A stretch of DNA of 64,000 nucleotides from Halospeciosus flavus. Lineage in GTDB: Archaea > Halobacteriota > Halobacteria > Halobacteriales > Halobacteriaceae. The DNA lies in contig NZ_CP122313.1 of assembly GCF_029814175.1 (NCBI RefSeq), forward strand, positions 1 through 64,000. Direction: 5' to 3'. Positions within the stretch are counted from its first letter, which is position 1. Each line of letters starts with the position of its first letter. The notes under the pieces were generated by a model. The model saw only the letters and a list, made by a program, of their open reading frames with translations, ran no database searches and was not told the DNA's origin. The position numbers and the translations under genes are program-made. Of this stretch, positions 1 to 8,681 are shown in pieces.

Positions 1-837
1 CATACACGACGCTTGTGGCGGGATGCTCTCTCAGACGTCAACATCACGCCGTCACCTCGTGCTCGCGACGACGTTATCGAGGGGTTGCTGGAACAGATTG
101 ATGACGATGTCATCGCCCCGACGTACTTCGTTTACACCCTTCCGGATCCAGACGCACTCGGGCAGGAGACCATGGAACGCTATGTCGACGATAATCCCGC
201 CCTCCGGCGAGAACGCGCCCGATTGAAACGCTGGAAGAACGAGCGCAGTAACGATATCCGCCGGTTCACAGAGATGACTGATCGGCTCTTCACGCGTGGC
301 CAAGAGCGAGATCTTGAGGAACGTGTCGTCCGAATTATGACGCCGTACGACGACGACACGTTCTCAGAATACACCTCACAGCTCCGTAGCCTCCTTCGAG
401 ATGGCTACGAACTCCGCCTCCTGACGCGTCATACCAAACGTCGATGGGAGTGGGAGCGGCTTCGAGACAATCTTCTCGGAGATCTTGAGGAGAACCGCGA
501 CAAGGTCACAATCCGCACCTACTCACGATACAAGGAGTATCAACGCATCATCAGCGAGACTGATGCAACTGACCTCGCTGAATTTGGCATTCATGCAAAG
601 CTTCAGACGGTCGGGCATGCATCAGAGGGTGCCGCCCTTCTGGGGTCGGCAAACTTTATGAAGAACAACTACAACTGGAATCCCGAATGCGGTATCTACA
701 CTGAGAACGCTAACTTTGTCGCTGCCGCGATCAACTTCTTCGACCACGTCTGGGAACTCTCGGAAGCGGACGAAGTGGATCTTTCTAACCTGCAGGAAAT
801 CCCAAAACGGTCCTTCTACCCCTCCTACTACACGTAG
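1..837 (+). CDS. Phospholipase D-like (HKD) nuclease, DpdK-like, 5' partial
   Basis: The frame is open to the left edge, so the true start lies outside the window; the TTG at 13 is only the first possible internal start. Near residues 198-218 the product has HAK followed 18 residues later by a GSAN, the H-x-K...G-S-x-N signature of phospholipase D-type nucleases and transferases. The N-terminal part is rich in Arg and Glu and has no signal peptide or membrane segment. A single HKD copy implies it works as a dimer, or that a second copy is out of view. It faces a preQ0 biosynthesis operon and lies on the same strand as the transglycosylase operon. In bacterial Dpd islands the PLD-like member is DpdK, thought to belong to the restriction arm. 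Family assignment is secure; the DpdK role is inference from neighbours. Confidence 0.75.
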   Translation, partial: HTRRLWRDALSDVNITPSPRARDDVIEGLLEQIDDDVIAPTYFVYTLPDPDALGQETMERYVDDNPALRRERARLKRWKNERSNDIRRFTEMTDRLFTRGQERDLEERVVRIMTPYDDDTFSEYTSQLRSLLRDGYELRLLTRHTKRRWEWERLRDNLLGDLEENRDKVTIRTYSRYKEYQRIISETDATDLAEFGIHAKLQTVGHASEGAALLGSANFMKNNYNWNPECGIYTENANFVAAAINFFDHVWELSEADEVDLSNLQEIPKRSFYPSYYT

Positions 838-937
838 TTGCAGCGAGTCGAAACTGAAACACTGCACTGGCGTTTATTTCACTTGGTTGAATCAATCACA
901 GACGCGGTTTATCACCCCCGTGAGAGGATGAGAGTGG

Positions 938-973
938 GCGGGCAACAGATTGTGCCTCTGGCTGCCCGCTTTT
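938..973. terminator. Hairpin plus T-run between convergent genes
   Basis: GCGGGCA (938-944) pairs with TGCCCGC (963-969), followed by TTTT. It lies between the PLD gene end (837) and the queC end (999), which are convergent. Nothing else is visible in the 838-998 gap. Confidence 0.4.
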
Positions 974-998
974 CTCGTTAAAGCCGGTCTCAGAGACC

Positions 999-1692
999 TT
1001 AGGACTCGGTATAGTCTGGCCGCTCAGCGTATTCAATCGGATCGCGTTCGCCGAGATTCTGGAATGCTTGGAGGCGGAATGCACATGCATCGCATGTGCC
1101 ACACGCTGGTGCTTCGTCGCGGTAACAGCTCCATGTGCTCGTAGGGGACATCAAGTTCGAGGCCGCGCTCGGCGATATCCGTTTTCGATGACTCGACGAA
1201 CGGTGCTTCGATGCTGATCTCTGTCTCTGGTTTCGTGCCGACGTCGACGACTTGCTGGAATGCCTCGAAGAATTCCGGCCGGCAATCCGGATACCCGGAG
1301 AAATCTTCGCTGTGTGCGCCGATGAATACGGCCTCGCAGTCGTTGGCTTCTGCATACGACGTCGCCATCGACAGCAAGTTGGCGTTCCGGAACGGCACGT
1401 AGGAACTTGGAATTTCGTCGCTCTCCAAGTCCGCCTCCTCGACGTCCATCTCCTCGTCAGTGAGACTCGATGCACCGATTTTCGAGAGGTGGTCGGTTGT
1501 CAGATGGAGGAAGTCGGCGGCATCGAAGACCTCTGCCTGCGCTTTCGCGCATTCGTATTCTTTCGTCTCGGTTTGCTGTCCGTACGACGTGTGCAGCATG
1601 TACAAGTCATATCCAGCGTCCTGTGCAACTGCTGCTGCAGTCGCACTATCCATCCCGCCAGACGCCAGGATAACTGCCCGCTGCTCGGTCAT
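999..1692 (-). pseudogene. queC: 7-cyano-7-deazaguanine (preQ0) synthase QueC, frameshifted
   Basis: QueC converts 7-carboxy-7-deazaguanine to preQ0 with ATP and ammonia. The N-terminal PP-loop SGGMDS is intact, as are SSYVPFRN and the GAHSEDFSGYPDCRP stretch. After VPYEH the frame breaks near 1130. The expected C-terminus, with its zinc-binding Cys set in WSCYRDEAPACGTCDAC, reads in another frame and ends at 999. The break looks like a loss of about two bases before TGGAGC. The start ATG overlaps the folE stop as ATGA, so queC is the last gene of queD-queE-folE-queC. All catalytic parts are present over the two frames, so an assembly error is likely; if real, the zinc site is lost and the enzyme is dead. 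Confidence 0.88.
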
Positions 1693-2296
1693 TGGTGGCC
1701 CTCCGTGCGATTGATTGCGGCCTGAAACCGGTCACGCTCGGCTTCAGACGGTTCCCCAGCTGTCGCTCTGGTAGTAGTCGTACTTTCCGTCTCGATACCG
1801 CGCATCGCTTCACAGAGATGGGTTGCATCCATTTCTACGAGGACTGTGGCTGCGTCAAGTTCGTCGGCGAGCCCCGACGCGATGTCGTTCGTTAGCCGTT
1901 CCTGCATCGTGAGTTGGCGGGACTGCCAGCGGACGTACCGCGTCAGCTTCGAGAGTCCCACCACCTCTTCGTTCGGTCTGTACGCAAGATGGACGGTGCC
2001 GAAAAACGGTAGCAGATGGTGCTCACACAGCGAGTACACTGGAATGTCCGTCTTCACGACGAGATCGGTCGTTTCCGCATCGAAGGTCCGCATGGTGGGC
2101 TTGGCGGCCTCGCGTTGGCCTTTGGTGAGTGTGGCGAACGCGCCCGGAACGCGGCGCTGCCAGGTCTCAGCGAGTTCGTCCCGGTCCGGGTCTTCGCCGA
2201 CGGCCTCCAGTAGGAGGCGAACACCGCGCTGGGCTTTCTCGTGGTCGATCTCCGATTCTACCTCGTCACAGCGAGTTGAGAGTGCGTACTCGTCAT
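1689..2296 (-). pseudogene. folE: GTP cyclohydrolase I FolE, frameshifted near its start
   Basis: FolE makes dihydroneopterin triphosphate from GTP, the entry step to preQ0. The core carries YSLCEHHLLPFFG (zinc Cys and His), GLSKLTRYV, QERLTNDIA and THLCEAMRGIE, all typical of type I cyclohydrolase. From 2093 upward the conserved N-terminal helix (LLLEAVGEDPDRDELAETW) continues in the same frame, but this frame reaches the queE stop without a start codon. The only sensible ATG (2296, one base after the queE TAA) runs in another frame and stops after 12 codons, so a one-base indel lies near 2255-2265. Without it only an internal start at 2093 (134 aa) would be read, lacking the N-terminal helices. 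Many archaea use other enzymes for this step, so a FolE here suggests a self-contained imported pathway. Confidence 0.85.
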
Positions 2297-2297
2297 G

Positions 2298-3071
2298 TTA
2301 CGTTTCGGGAGCGTCGTTCCACAGGTCGACGTGCAAGCGCGGCGTGTACCGGTAGCCGTACTCCATCGCCAAGTTAGCGACTTCTTTCCGCCTGTTGTCA
2401 AGTTCGTCGCGTGTCGTCCCTTCGGGCATCAGCAGGACATCGGAATCAGGGATATGGCTCGATGTGGCTGTGCGGATGTCTGCAAGGAGGGACTCGATTT
2501 CGGGCATATCGTCGGGACCTGTGACGACGAATTTGAGTTGTGTGTCACAGTCATCGACGAACTGGCCGAGTGTATCGAGGTCGATGCGGCGGTTCTCGTG
2601 GCGGTCAGCCCACTCGCCGTCGCCCTTGGGGTCCTTTTCAGCGGTGGGTGTGCTGGAGGCGAGTTTCGGGCTAATGCTTGCTAAGTCGATTGGTGCGTCG
2701 CGATGGATGGTGCCGTTGGTTTCGACGGTGGTGTGGTAGCCGAGATCATCGAGACGTTCGAGGAGGGTGACTGCTTCGTCGTGGATGAGTGGTTCCCCGC
2801 CAGTAAGGACGACGTGATCGGCGTCTGCGTGTGATTGCACTTCCTCAACGATTTCATCGACGCTCATGGTGGCGTGGGTTGGTTCCCAGGAAGTATGATA
2901 GGAGTCACAGAACCAACATCGGAGGTTACAGCCACTTGTGCGGATGAACACCGACGGTGTCCCGGTGAGCTTGCCCTCGCCCTGAAGCGAGTAGAAGAGT
3001 TCGTTGACCGGCAATGCTGCGCCTTCAACGTTGTCTGCTGACTGCTCGTCAGCGGTTGAGCTCACTGGCAT
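2298..3071 (-). CDS. queE: 7-carboxy-7-deazaguanine synthase QueE (radical SAM)
   Basis: QueE is the radical-SAM enzyme that contracts the ring of 6-carboxytetrahydropterin to 7-carboxy-7-deazaguanine. The 257-aa product has the expected N-terminal FYSLQGEG motif and the iron-sulfur cluster triad CNLRCWFC (CxxxCxxC), followed by the SAM-binding LTGGEPL. The length is normal for the family and the frame is intact. Its ATG shares bases with the queD stop, and folE follows one base after its TAA, so the four genes form one tight operon. The genome probably has another queCDE set for tRNA archaeosine; this copy beside a DpdA-like gene is more likely dedicated to DNA modification. Confidence 0.93.
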   Translation of the reverse strand: MPVSSTADEQSADNVEGAALPVNELFYSLQGEGKLTGTPSVFIRTSGCNLRCWFCDSYHTSWEPTHATMSVDEIVEEVQSHADADHVVLTGGEPLIHDEAVTLLERLDDLGYHTTVETNGTIHRDAPIDLASISPKLASSTPTAEKDPKGDGEWADRHENRRIDLDTLGQFVDDCDTQLKFVVTGPDDMPEIESLLADIRTATSSHIPDSDVLLMPEGTTRDELDNRRKEVANLAMEYGYRYTPRLHVDLWNDAPET

Positions 3072-3526
3072 TAGTGAGTCGCCCCCGCACAGAGTTCCGA
3101 CGTCTCTCGGACCATCACTGAGACGTCGGAGACGGAATCAGGGAGGGTCTCGAGGAGTTTTTGTTCCAAAATGACCCCCATCACTTCCGCAGTTGGCGGA
3201 TGTTCGAGGACAATGAGTGAATCACCGTCGCCACTCTGCTTGAAGGCCTCAATGAGCGGATCGTCCTCTTCGAGGAGGAAGCGATGGTCCCAGTCATCTA
3301 TTACCTGGGTAATATCTCCTTTGTCCACGACCCACCCATCTTCGGTGAGGGTCCCGGTGACTTCGACGGAGATCTCGTAATTGTGACCATGTGGACGACT
3401 GCATTTCCCGTCGTGGTGGAGGAGGCGGTGTCCTGTGCTAATTCGGATTGGTTGGTCGCCTCCGATCAGGAGTGTTCGTTCCCCTTTGTCAGCGAGTTGT
3501 GACGTGGGTTGCTGTTCTAACGGCAT
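3071..3526 (-). CDS. queD: 6-carboxy-5,6,7,8-tetrahydropterin synthase QueD
   Basis: QueD (6-pyruvoyltetrahydropterin synthase fold) converts dihydroneopterin triphosphate to 6-carboxytetrahydropterin. The zinc-binding histidines are visible in GHRLLHHDGKCSRPHGHNY, with the catalytic Cys between them. Further on come DKGDI and LEHPPTAEV, the Glu-containing substrate pocket, then RETSELCAGA near the end. At 151 aa it is slightly longer than bacterial QueD because of an N-terminal extension of about 15 residues. It is the first gene of the minus-strand preQ0 operon and its promoter must lie in the 124-bp region shared with the divergent transglycosylase gene. Confidence 0.92.
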   Translation of the reverse strand: MPLEQQPTSQLADKGERTLLIGGDQPIRISTGHRLLHHDGKCSRPHGHNYEISVEVTGTLTEDGWVVDKGDITQVIDDWDHRFLLEEDDPLIEAFKQSGDGDSLIVLEHPPTAEVMGVILEQKLLETLPDSVSDVSVMVRETSELCAGATH

Positions 3527-3553
3527 GGAACGGCATTCTTTCAGTATGCACTA

Positions 3554-3573
3554 AGTATTATCGGAAGAATACT
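3554..3573. promoter_or_regulatory. Inverted repeat between the divergent queD and dpdA-like promoters
   Basis: AGTATT at 3554-3559 and AATACT at 3568-3573 form a perfect 6-bp dyad with an 8-bp spacer. It lies 28 bp before the queD start and 78 bp before the transglycosylase start, so one bound protein could control both operons. The regulator is not identified. Confidence 0.45.
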
Positions 3574-3650
3574 CGAGCCCCATCTACTCGCAAGAGAAAG
3601 GGATATTCATATGGTTCGGCGAAGCAAGCCTAACATGGTGACTCTAATCT

Positions 3651-6646
3651 ATGAGGTTCTACGTTCCTGAGTGGGACGACGCGGTTGACGCCCACTACGA
3701 CTTCGAGCACGACGAGCTCTCTAGTCTCAACCGCAAGGAGCGGAATCTCGACTACATCTGGGATATTTTCGATCGCGAAACCACACCCATCGATGGGGTG
3801 CTAATTTCACGGGAGCAAGTCGAAGAGACCGACCGAAAAGCTGAGCGCCTCGCTGAATACGGCGTTTATGACGACCCAGTCCTCTCAGTTCCAGACTGGC
3901 TACCGACAATCAGCGATTGTGGAGCGTGGGGGTACAAATCACTCCCATTCCCTCCCTACGGAAACAAGGATATGCTAGACTTCTATGAGACACTAGAAGT
4001 TTCTGTCGGCGTTACTATCGATCACTTGGTCCTTGGCTCCGGTAAGGATAAGGGCCGTCTCTATCTCGACAAGCGTGCGTTTCACGAGGACTTCAAGAAG
4101 GGCGACATTCCTGATTCTCTTTCTGATGTCGTCGACGTTATGGTTGACGAGTGGCCTGAGGAGTGGCCGGATTATGTCGGCGAGTACGAGCCGTCAATTC
4201 GAACTGAACAGACTGAAAACATCACAAACTTTACTGCAAGTGATTTTCATGGCGATATCGATGTCGTTCTTCGGCGATTAGCTGAGGATCGCCGTGCAGT
4301 CTATCGAGAGAACGACGAGAAATTCCGCTATGAGTTGACGCTACACAATGCCGAAGAAATGTACGATCTGTATCAGAATGGTGACTATCCATTCCGTTTG
4401 ATGGTTGCTATCCAGGGGTGGGACCCCAAGTCGTACATTAAGGCTGCTAACAAGGTGCTTGACCTCGGCTATGACTACCTTGGAATCGGCGGCGTAGCAG
4501 GGAGTCCGATTCATGAAGTTCGAAAAATCGTGAAGGGTGTCGGAAAGACCGTTAAGTCGTTTGAGCGGGAGAATAGCACGCGTGTCGATTCACACGTTTT
4601 TGGATTTGCGAAAACTGACGGATTCGAGACTATCGGTCGGTCCGGCATGACGAGTTTCGACAGCGCGAGTATGCTGCGATCAGCGTGGACTGGCGGCGAT
4701 AACTACCAGCTTGATAGTGAGGAGCGATACGATGCGATTCGAATTCGATATCCGTCGAATACCGACAGTCTCGACGAAGCCATAGAAAAGTCGCTCCGTG
4801 GACGGGAGGCGTTGGTGGCTTTGCGGGCTTACGGCTCGGAATACCCGTTAATCGAAGCTATTGATAAGTGGCATCAGAAAGCTGAGAAGGTTCTACCCGC
4901 AGCACGAGAGTACCTTCAGGAACATCGTCACGATCCAAGATACGACAAATCCCTACTTCGGGAGGTCGAATCGGCATTCCGGAACGACTTCGAGTATGGT
5001 CGGGAACTGCAGGCAAGTTTCAGTGACCGACTTCGTAGCCGGATTGTCAAGCTGCTCCGGAAAGACGATCCGGAGGCGCCGATTCCGTTTGAGGAATACG
5101 AAGAGTTGCTTCGAACCGCAGAACGCGAGCTCGAAGCATTTCCCCGAATGCTAGACCAGCTCAAACTGGAAGAAGCAATTTCTAATATTGGACGTGATGA
5201 ATCCCCTGGCGGAGATACAGACACCGATGCATCTTCTCAGCGCTTAGATGGCGAAGACGAGGAACCAGGGTTGAGTCTGTACGACCAGATTTGGATGGTT
5301 GTCAAAGATTATGCGAACTGGATTGGAGACGATCATCTGCTTGAGGAATATCAGGAGACGCTCCGAAACCGTCCGTGGGAAACCTGCGAGTGCCGCATCT
5401 GTGAAAAGCACGGGATAGAAGTGTGTGTTTTCCGTGGAAACGACCGAAATCGTCGCCGTGGATTCCACAATACGCGTCGGTTCTACGACCAGTTCGCTGA
5501 GGAACTCCCGAAGATTCTGGTTGCGACGAAAGGGACTGCCAGTCTTAGTGGGTACGAAACCATTAAAGACTATCTTCAGGACAAGCATTCCGACTTCTGG
5601 GAGCAGGTCCACGATCTCCCGGTGGCTGAGATCGGCACTTTACACGGTGATGGTGTTCAGGAATGGTGGAATGAGACGCCTTCCCTCGTCTCATTTTCCC
5701 CGGATCGCATAGCCGAGGCAATCGGTGATCAAACGGAACGCTACCAACATCTGTTCCTCCTCACGCAGGACGGCGAAATCAGCCCCAAATTGCGGACAGT
5801 GTCTCGAAAAACGACTGTGAACTCCAGTTATTCGATGACCCCGAAGAGTTGCGTGAAAGCGTGCTCAAGGCGTGTGGCCGAGACTATTCCGTCGGCGAGG
5901 ACTTTGTGCCGCACCCACCGACAATCGACACCAGCGATGGTCTTGACGTTCTCGTCATCGACCAGTGTTCAGGGTCAAAAGAGATTCCGGATGATGCTCC
6001 CGTTTTCAACCAAGCAGAGACTTTAGAATTTTCCAGAGAAGAGTTACTGAACCGGGGTAATGTCCCAGGAATTGCGGCGAAGGATTTGTACACAGGGCGC
6101 CAGCAGGAGCATGTCAAAGATGCATCTCGTCGGTTGAGGGGTCAGGGACACGACGTTGATCGGTACTTCATTAGCGCTGGGTTTGGCCTTGTCGCGGAAG
6201 ATGATCCCCTCCCGCCATACGAAGTAACGTTCAGCTCCATGAACGTCAGCGAAATCCGGGAAAGGTCGAAGAAGCTACAGATTCAGAAAGACCTGAAGCG
6301 AGTCCTGACTGAGTCAGAGTACGATATCGTCTTCTTCACTCTCGGGAGTGACTACTACACCAGTATCGATGTGGACAGTATGGTCCAAGAAGTACCCGCA
6401 GATCGCATTGGTGTAGTGTTCAATCGAGAGGTCGTTGAAGACCAGTTCGACAACATTGTGTCGGTACCTGCGCGTACAGAGGATGCCAAACGTCATGGCA
6501 CTATTGTAGTCGGTCTCAAGGGACACTATATGAAGAACTTCGCTAATCGTGTTGAGGGGTTTGAAACGCTAAAACCCCAAATTATCGAAACTCTCTGCCG
6601 CCAGATTGAGGAAGAAACAACACAAGCAGCGTTCGAGAAATATTAG
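3651..6646 (+). pseudogene. dpdA: DpdA-like tRNA-guanine-transglycosylase-family DNA modification enzyme, frameshifted
   Basis: Two frames (3651-6026 and 5849-6646) together give about 998 aa. The start MRFYVPEWDD at 3651 resembles DpdA N-termini. TGT hallmarks are present: SDCGAWGY (Asp89, base binding), DYLGIGG, SFDSASMLRS with the presumed nucleophile Asp337, and the zinc site CECRIC followed by the His of GFHNTRRF. The last ~230 residues hold a YaaA/DUF6884-like domain starting with CSGSK and including AKDLYTGRQ and YFISAGFG. The break is near 5783-5795, in a CCCCAAA run: one base restores SVSKNDCELQLF before LRES, so an indel artefact is likely. TGT proteins exchange guanine for a 7-deazaguanine base; DpdA does so in DNA. 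It heads an operon and is divergent from the preQ0 genes. The DNA substrate is inferred from size and context. Confidence 0.82.
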
Positions 6647-6745
6647 CTAGCGGGATTCTATAACCCGCATACAGCCCTCTCGTTCCGGTTCTCGTCTATC
6701 TCCCCATTATCTAAGTGAATTGATGATGTATCCGAGCGGGAGGTC

Positions 6746-7779
6746 ATGTTGTACAGACGACGAGAACTCGATTTACCTCACGGGACAATAGAGACGCCAG
6801 TTCTCTTTCCTGTGCGGAATATCGGGAAGCGATCGAGTGATAACACGCCGACGTACGTGGGGACGATCCCGGAGTTTTCGGCGGCGATGATTAACGCTCG
6901 CTCGATTCGCAATCGAGACCCGATGTGGAATCGACTGACAGACAATATTACCCTTCGAGAGGAGATGGATGTTCCACAGAACACCATCGTGTTCGCAGAT
7001 AGTGGCGGATTCGATTTCTCCAGCGAAGAGGTAGACACTACCCCAGCAGAAACGCTCGAAACACAGCGACAACTGGACGCGGACATTTTCGGGACTGTCG
7101 ACGTCCCGATATCGAGGAAAACCGTGACGCGGAAAATCAGGAGCGAATCGATCGAAGTATTCGGTATGCACTCGAGGCGAGTGACCGACATGACGGCGAC
7201 GAATTGCTTCTGGCAAGTGTCCACGGATACGATCCTGAAACCCTACGAAATAGTATTCAGCACTTAGAGCGAAATGGTGAATTCGACGGGTACGCTCTTG
7301 GGAGTCTTGTCCCTATTCGGACAGATTACAAGAAGGTAACAAAGCTAATCCTTGCTGCGAGGAACGCGACCGACAAGCACCTCCACGTCTATGGACTCGG
7401 TGGCCTCGTCTACCAACCACTGTTGCTCTACCTCGGCGTCGACAGTTTCGACTCGTCAGCATTCATCCGAAGCGCTGGCAATCGGAACTACCTGATACCA
7501 GGGTTTGGCGGTGAAGAACTGCGCAATATCGAGGATTTAGAGAGGCTTCCCTGCCCCTGTCCGGTTTGCGGGACACGCACGCTTGCAGACATCCGTGAAG
7601 ACAGAGAGGCACTCACTCAGCACAATTTGTGGGCACTGGCGACCGAACTTCGGCGCTTCAAGTACGTCGCTTCATCTGATCGTGACATCGAGGAGTATCT
7701 CGATCTACGGTTCCGCGGAAACGAGGTCACACAGCGGGCATACAAAACTGCAAAGCAGCAAATGAGGAGACTCACATGA
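6746..7779 (+). pseudogene. Second TGT-family transglycosylase, frameshifted
   Basis: Reading 6746-7267 and then 7204-7779 gives one protein of about 345 aa, close to a bare TGT catalytic domain without PUA. It has FADSGGFDF (Asp85, base binding), YALGSLVP, LHVYGLGG, SFDSSAFIRSAGNRNY with a presumed nucleophile Asp (codon 7450), and the zinc site CPCPVC with the His of LTQHNLWA. The frame breaks near 7105-7115; the correct frame continues ENRDAENQERIDRSIRYALE into LLLASVHGYDP. It shares SFDS-x4-RSA with the larger transglycosylase upstream, so the two may act on the same substrate or as a heteromer. Its stop overlaps the next gene as ATGA. Lack of a PUA domain argues against the normal tRNA archaeosine enzyme. 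Confidence 0.75.
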
Positions 7780-8681
7780 GCGACGAACGAGCAACGGTTC
7801 GGCCGGTTACCCTGAGCCGCTTAGTTGAGCTAACTCATGCCTGCAACGGCGAACCGAAAACAACAGCAAATCTTGAGGATACTCTTGACGTCAGTCATCG
7901 ACGAGCACGTGAGACGGTCCTGGAAGCAACACGAATCACGCTTCTTGAAGAGGATGAACGAACAGAGGACGAAGACGCGGTCTACAAGACGACTGATGTG
8001 GGAAAGTCGTTCCTTGAAGCGATTCGGTCCGAAGACTGGGAACAGGCTGGATCTATTCTCGCCACACGTAGCCCGCACTACGGGACATTCATCGAAACTC
8101 TAGAAGAAACAGAACAGGCGGATCTTGACACACTGCTAGAACACCTCAAAGAGGCTCAGGAGTTCACTCCGTATTCATTCAACCAAACAGGAATCGAGGT
8201 CGTCGGTGATTGGGCGGAACGGTTAGGAAGTGTCCAAAGGCATGCGTTCACGGGAAATTACTACGTCACAACACGCTCCGATATCCCACAAAACTTCCAC
8301 TACATCCTTCTCAACGTTTTCGACGACCTGGAACAGACTGCAGGCGTGGATCTCCACGAACGGTATCTGTCCATTCCACAACTCAGGGAGGACGTTTGTG
8401 AACGCCTTGGGTGTAGACGTGGCAGTTTCGACGAAGCACTTCTGGCGCTTTGTCAGCAGAACGTCGGCAAACTAGAGCTCTCCGGCGCACCGATGGACAC
8501 AACGGCCAAAGACGCTGCGCTCGGCATCAAGCAAATCGAACTAGCTGACGACGACGGCCTGGTAACGACGTCCCAGTCGACACAACAGGTGATGTCCGGC
8601 GTCGAATTGTACGACAAGAAATACTACTATCTCGCGGTGCACGACCGCGAGATCACGTTCGACAAGGAGGACTTAGCATGA
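7776..8681 (+). CDS. Winged-helix protein of the Dpd-like operon (DpdG-like?)
   Basis: A 301-aa soluble acidic protein. Residues about 10-75 read as a winged-helix fold (LSRLVELTHACNG, then DVSHRRARETVLEATRI and a basic-poor wing). The rest is mainly helical with no enzyme motif I recognise. It overlaps the TGT-family gene before it and the ATPase after it by ATGA, so the three are translationally coupled. A DNA-binding partner placed directly before an ATPase would fit a target-recognition or restriction role. Bacterial Dpd islands have a similarly sized uncharacterised member, DpdG; I cannot show homology from the sequence alone. Confidence 0.7.
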   Translation: MSDERATVRPVTLSRLVELTHACNGEPKTTANLEDTLDVSHRRARETVLEATRITLLEEDERTEDEDAVYKTTDVGKSFLEAIRSEDWEQAGSILATRSPHYGTFIETLEETEQADLDTLLEHLKEAQEFTPYSFNQTGIEVVGDWAERLGSVQRHAFTGNYYVTTRSDIPQNFHYILLNVFDDLEQTAGVDLHERYLSIPQLREDVCERLGCRRGSFDEALLALCQQNVGKLELSGAPMDTTAKDAALGIKQIELADDDGLVTTSQSTQQVMSGVELYDKKYYYLAVHDREITFDKEDLA

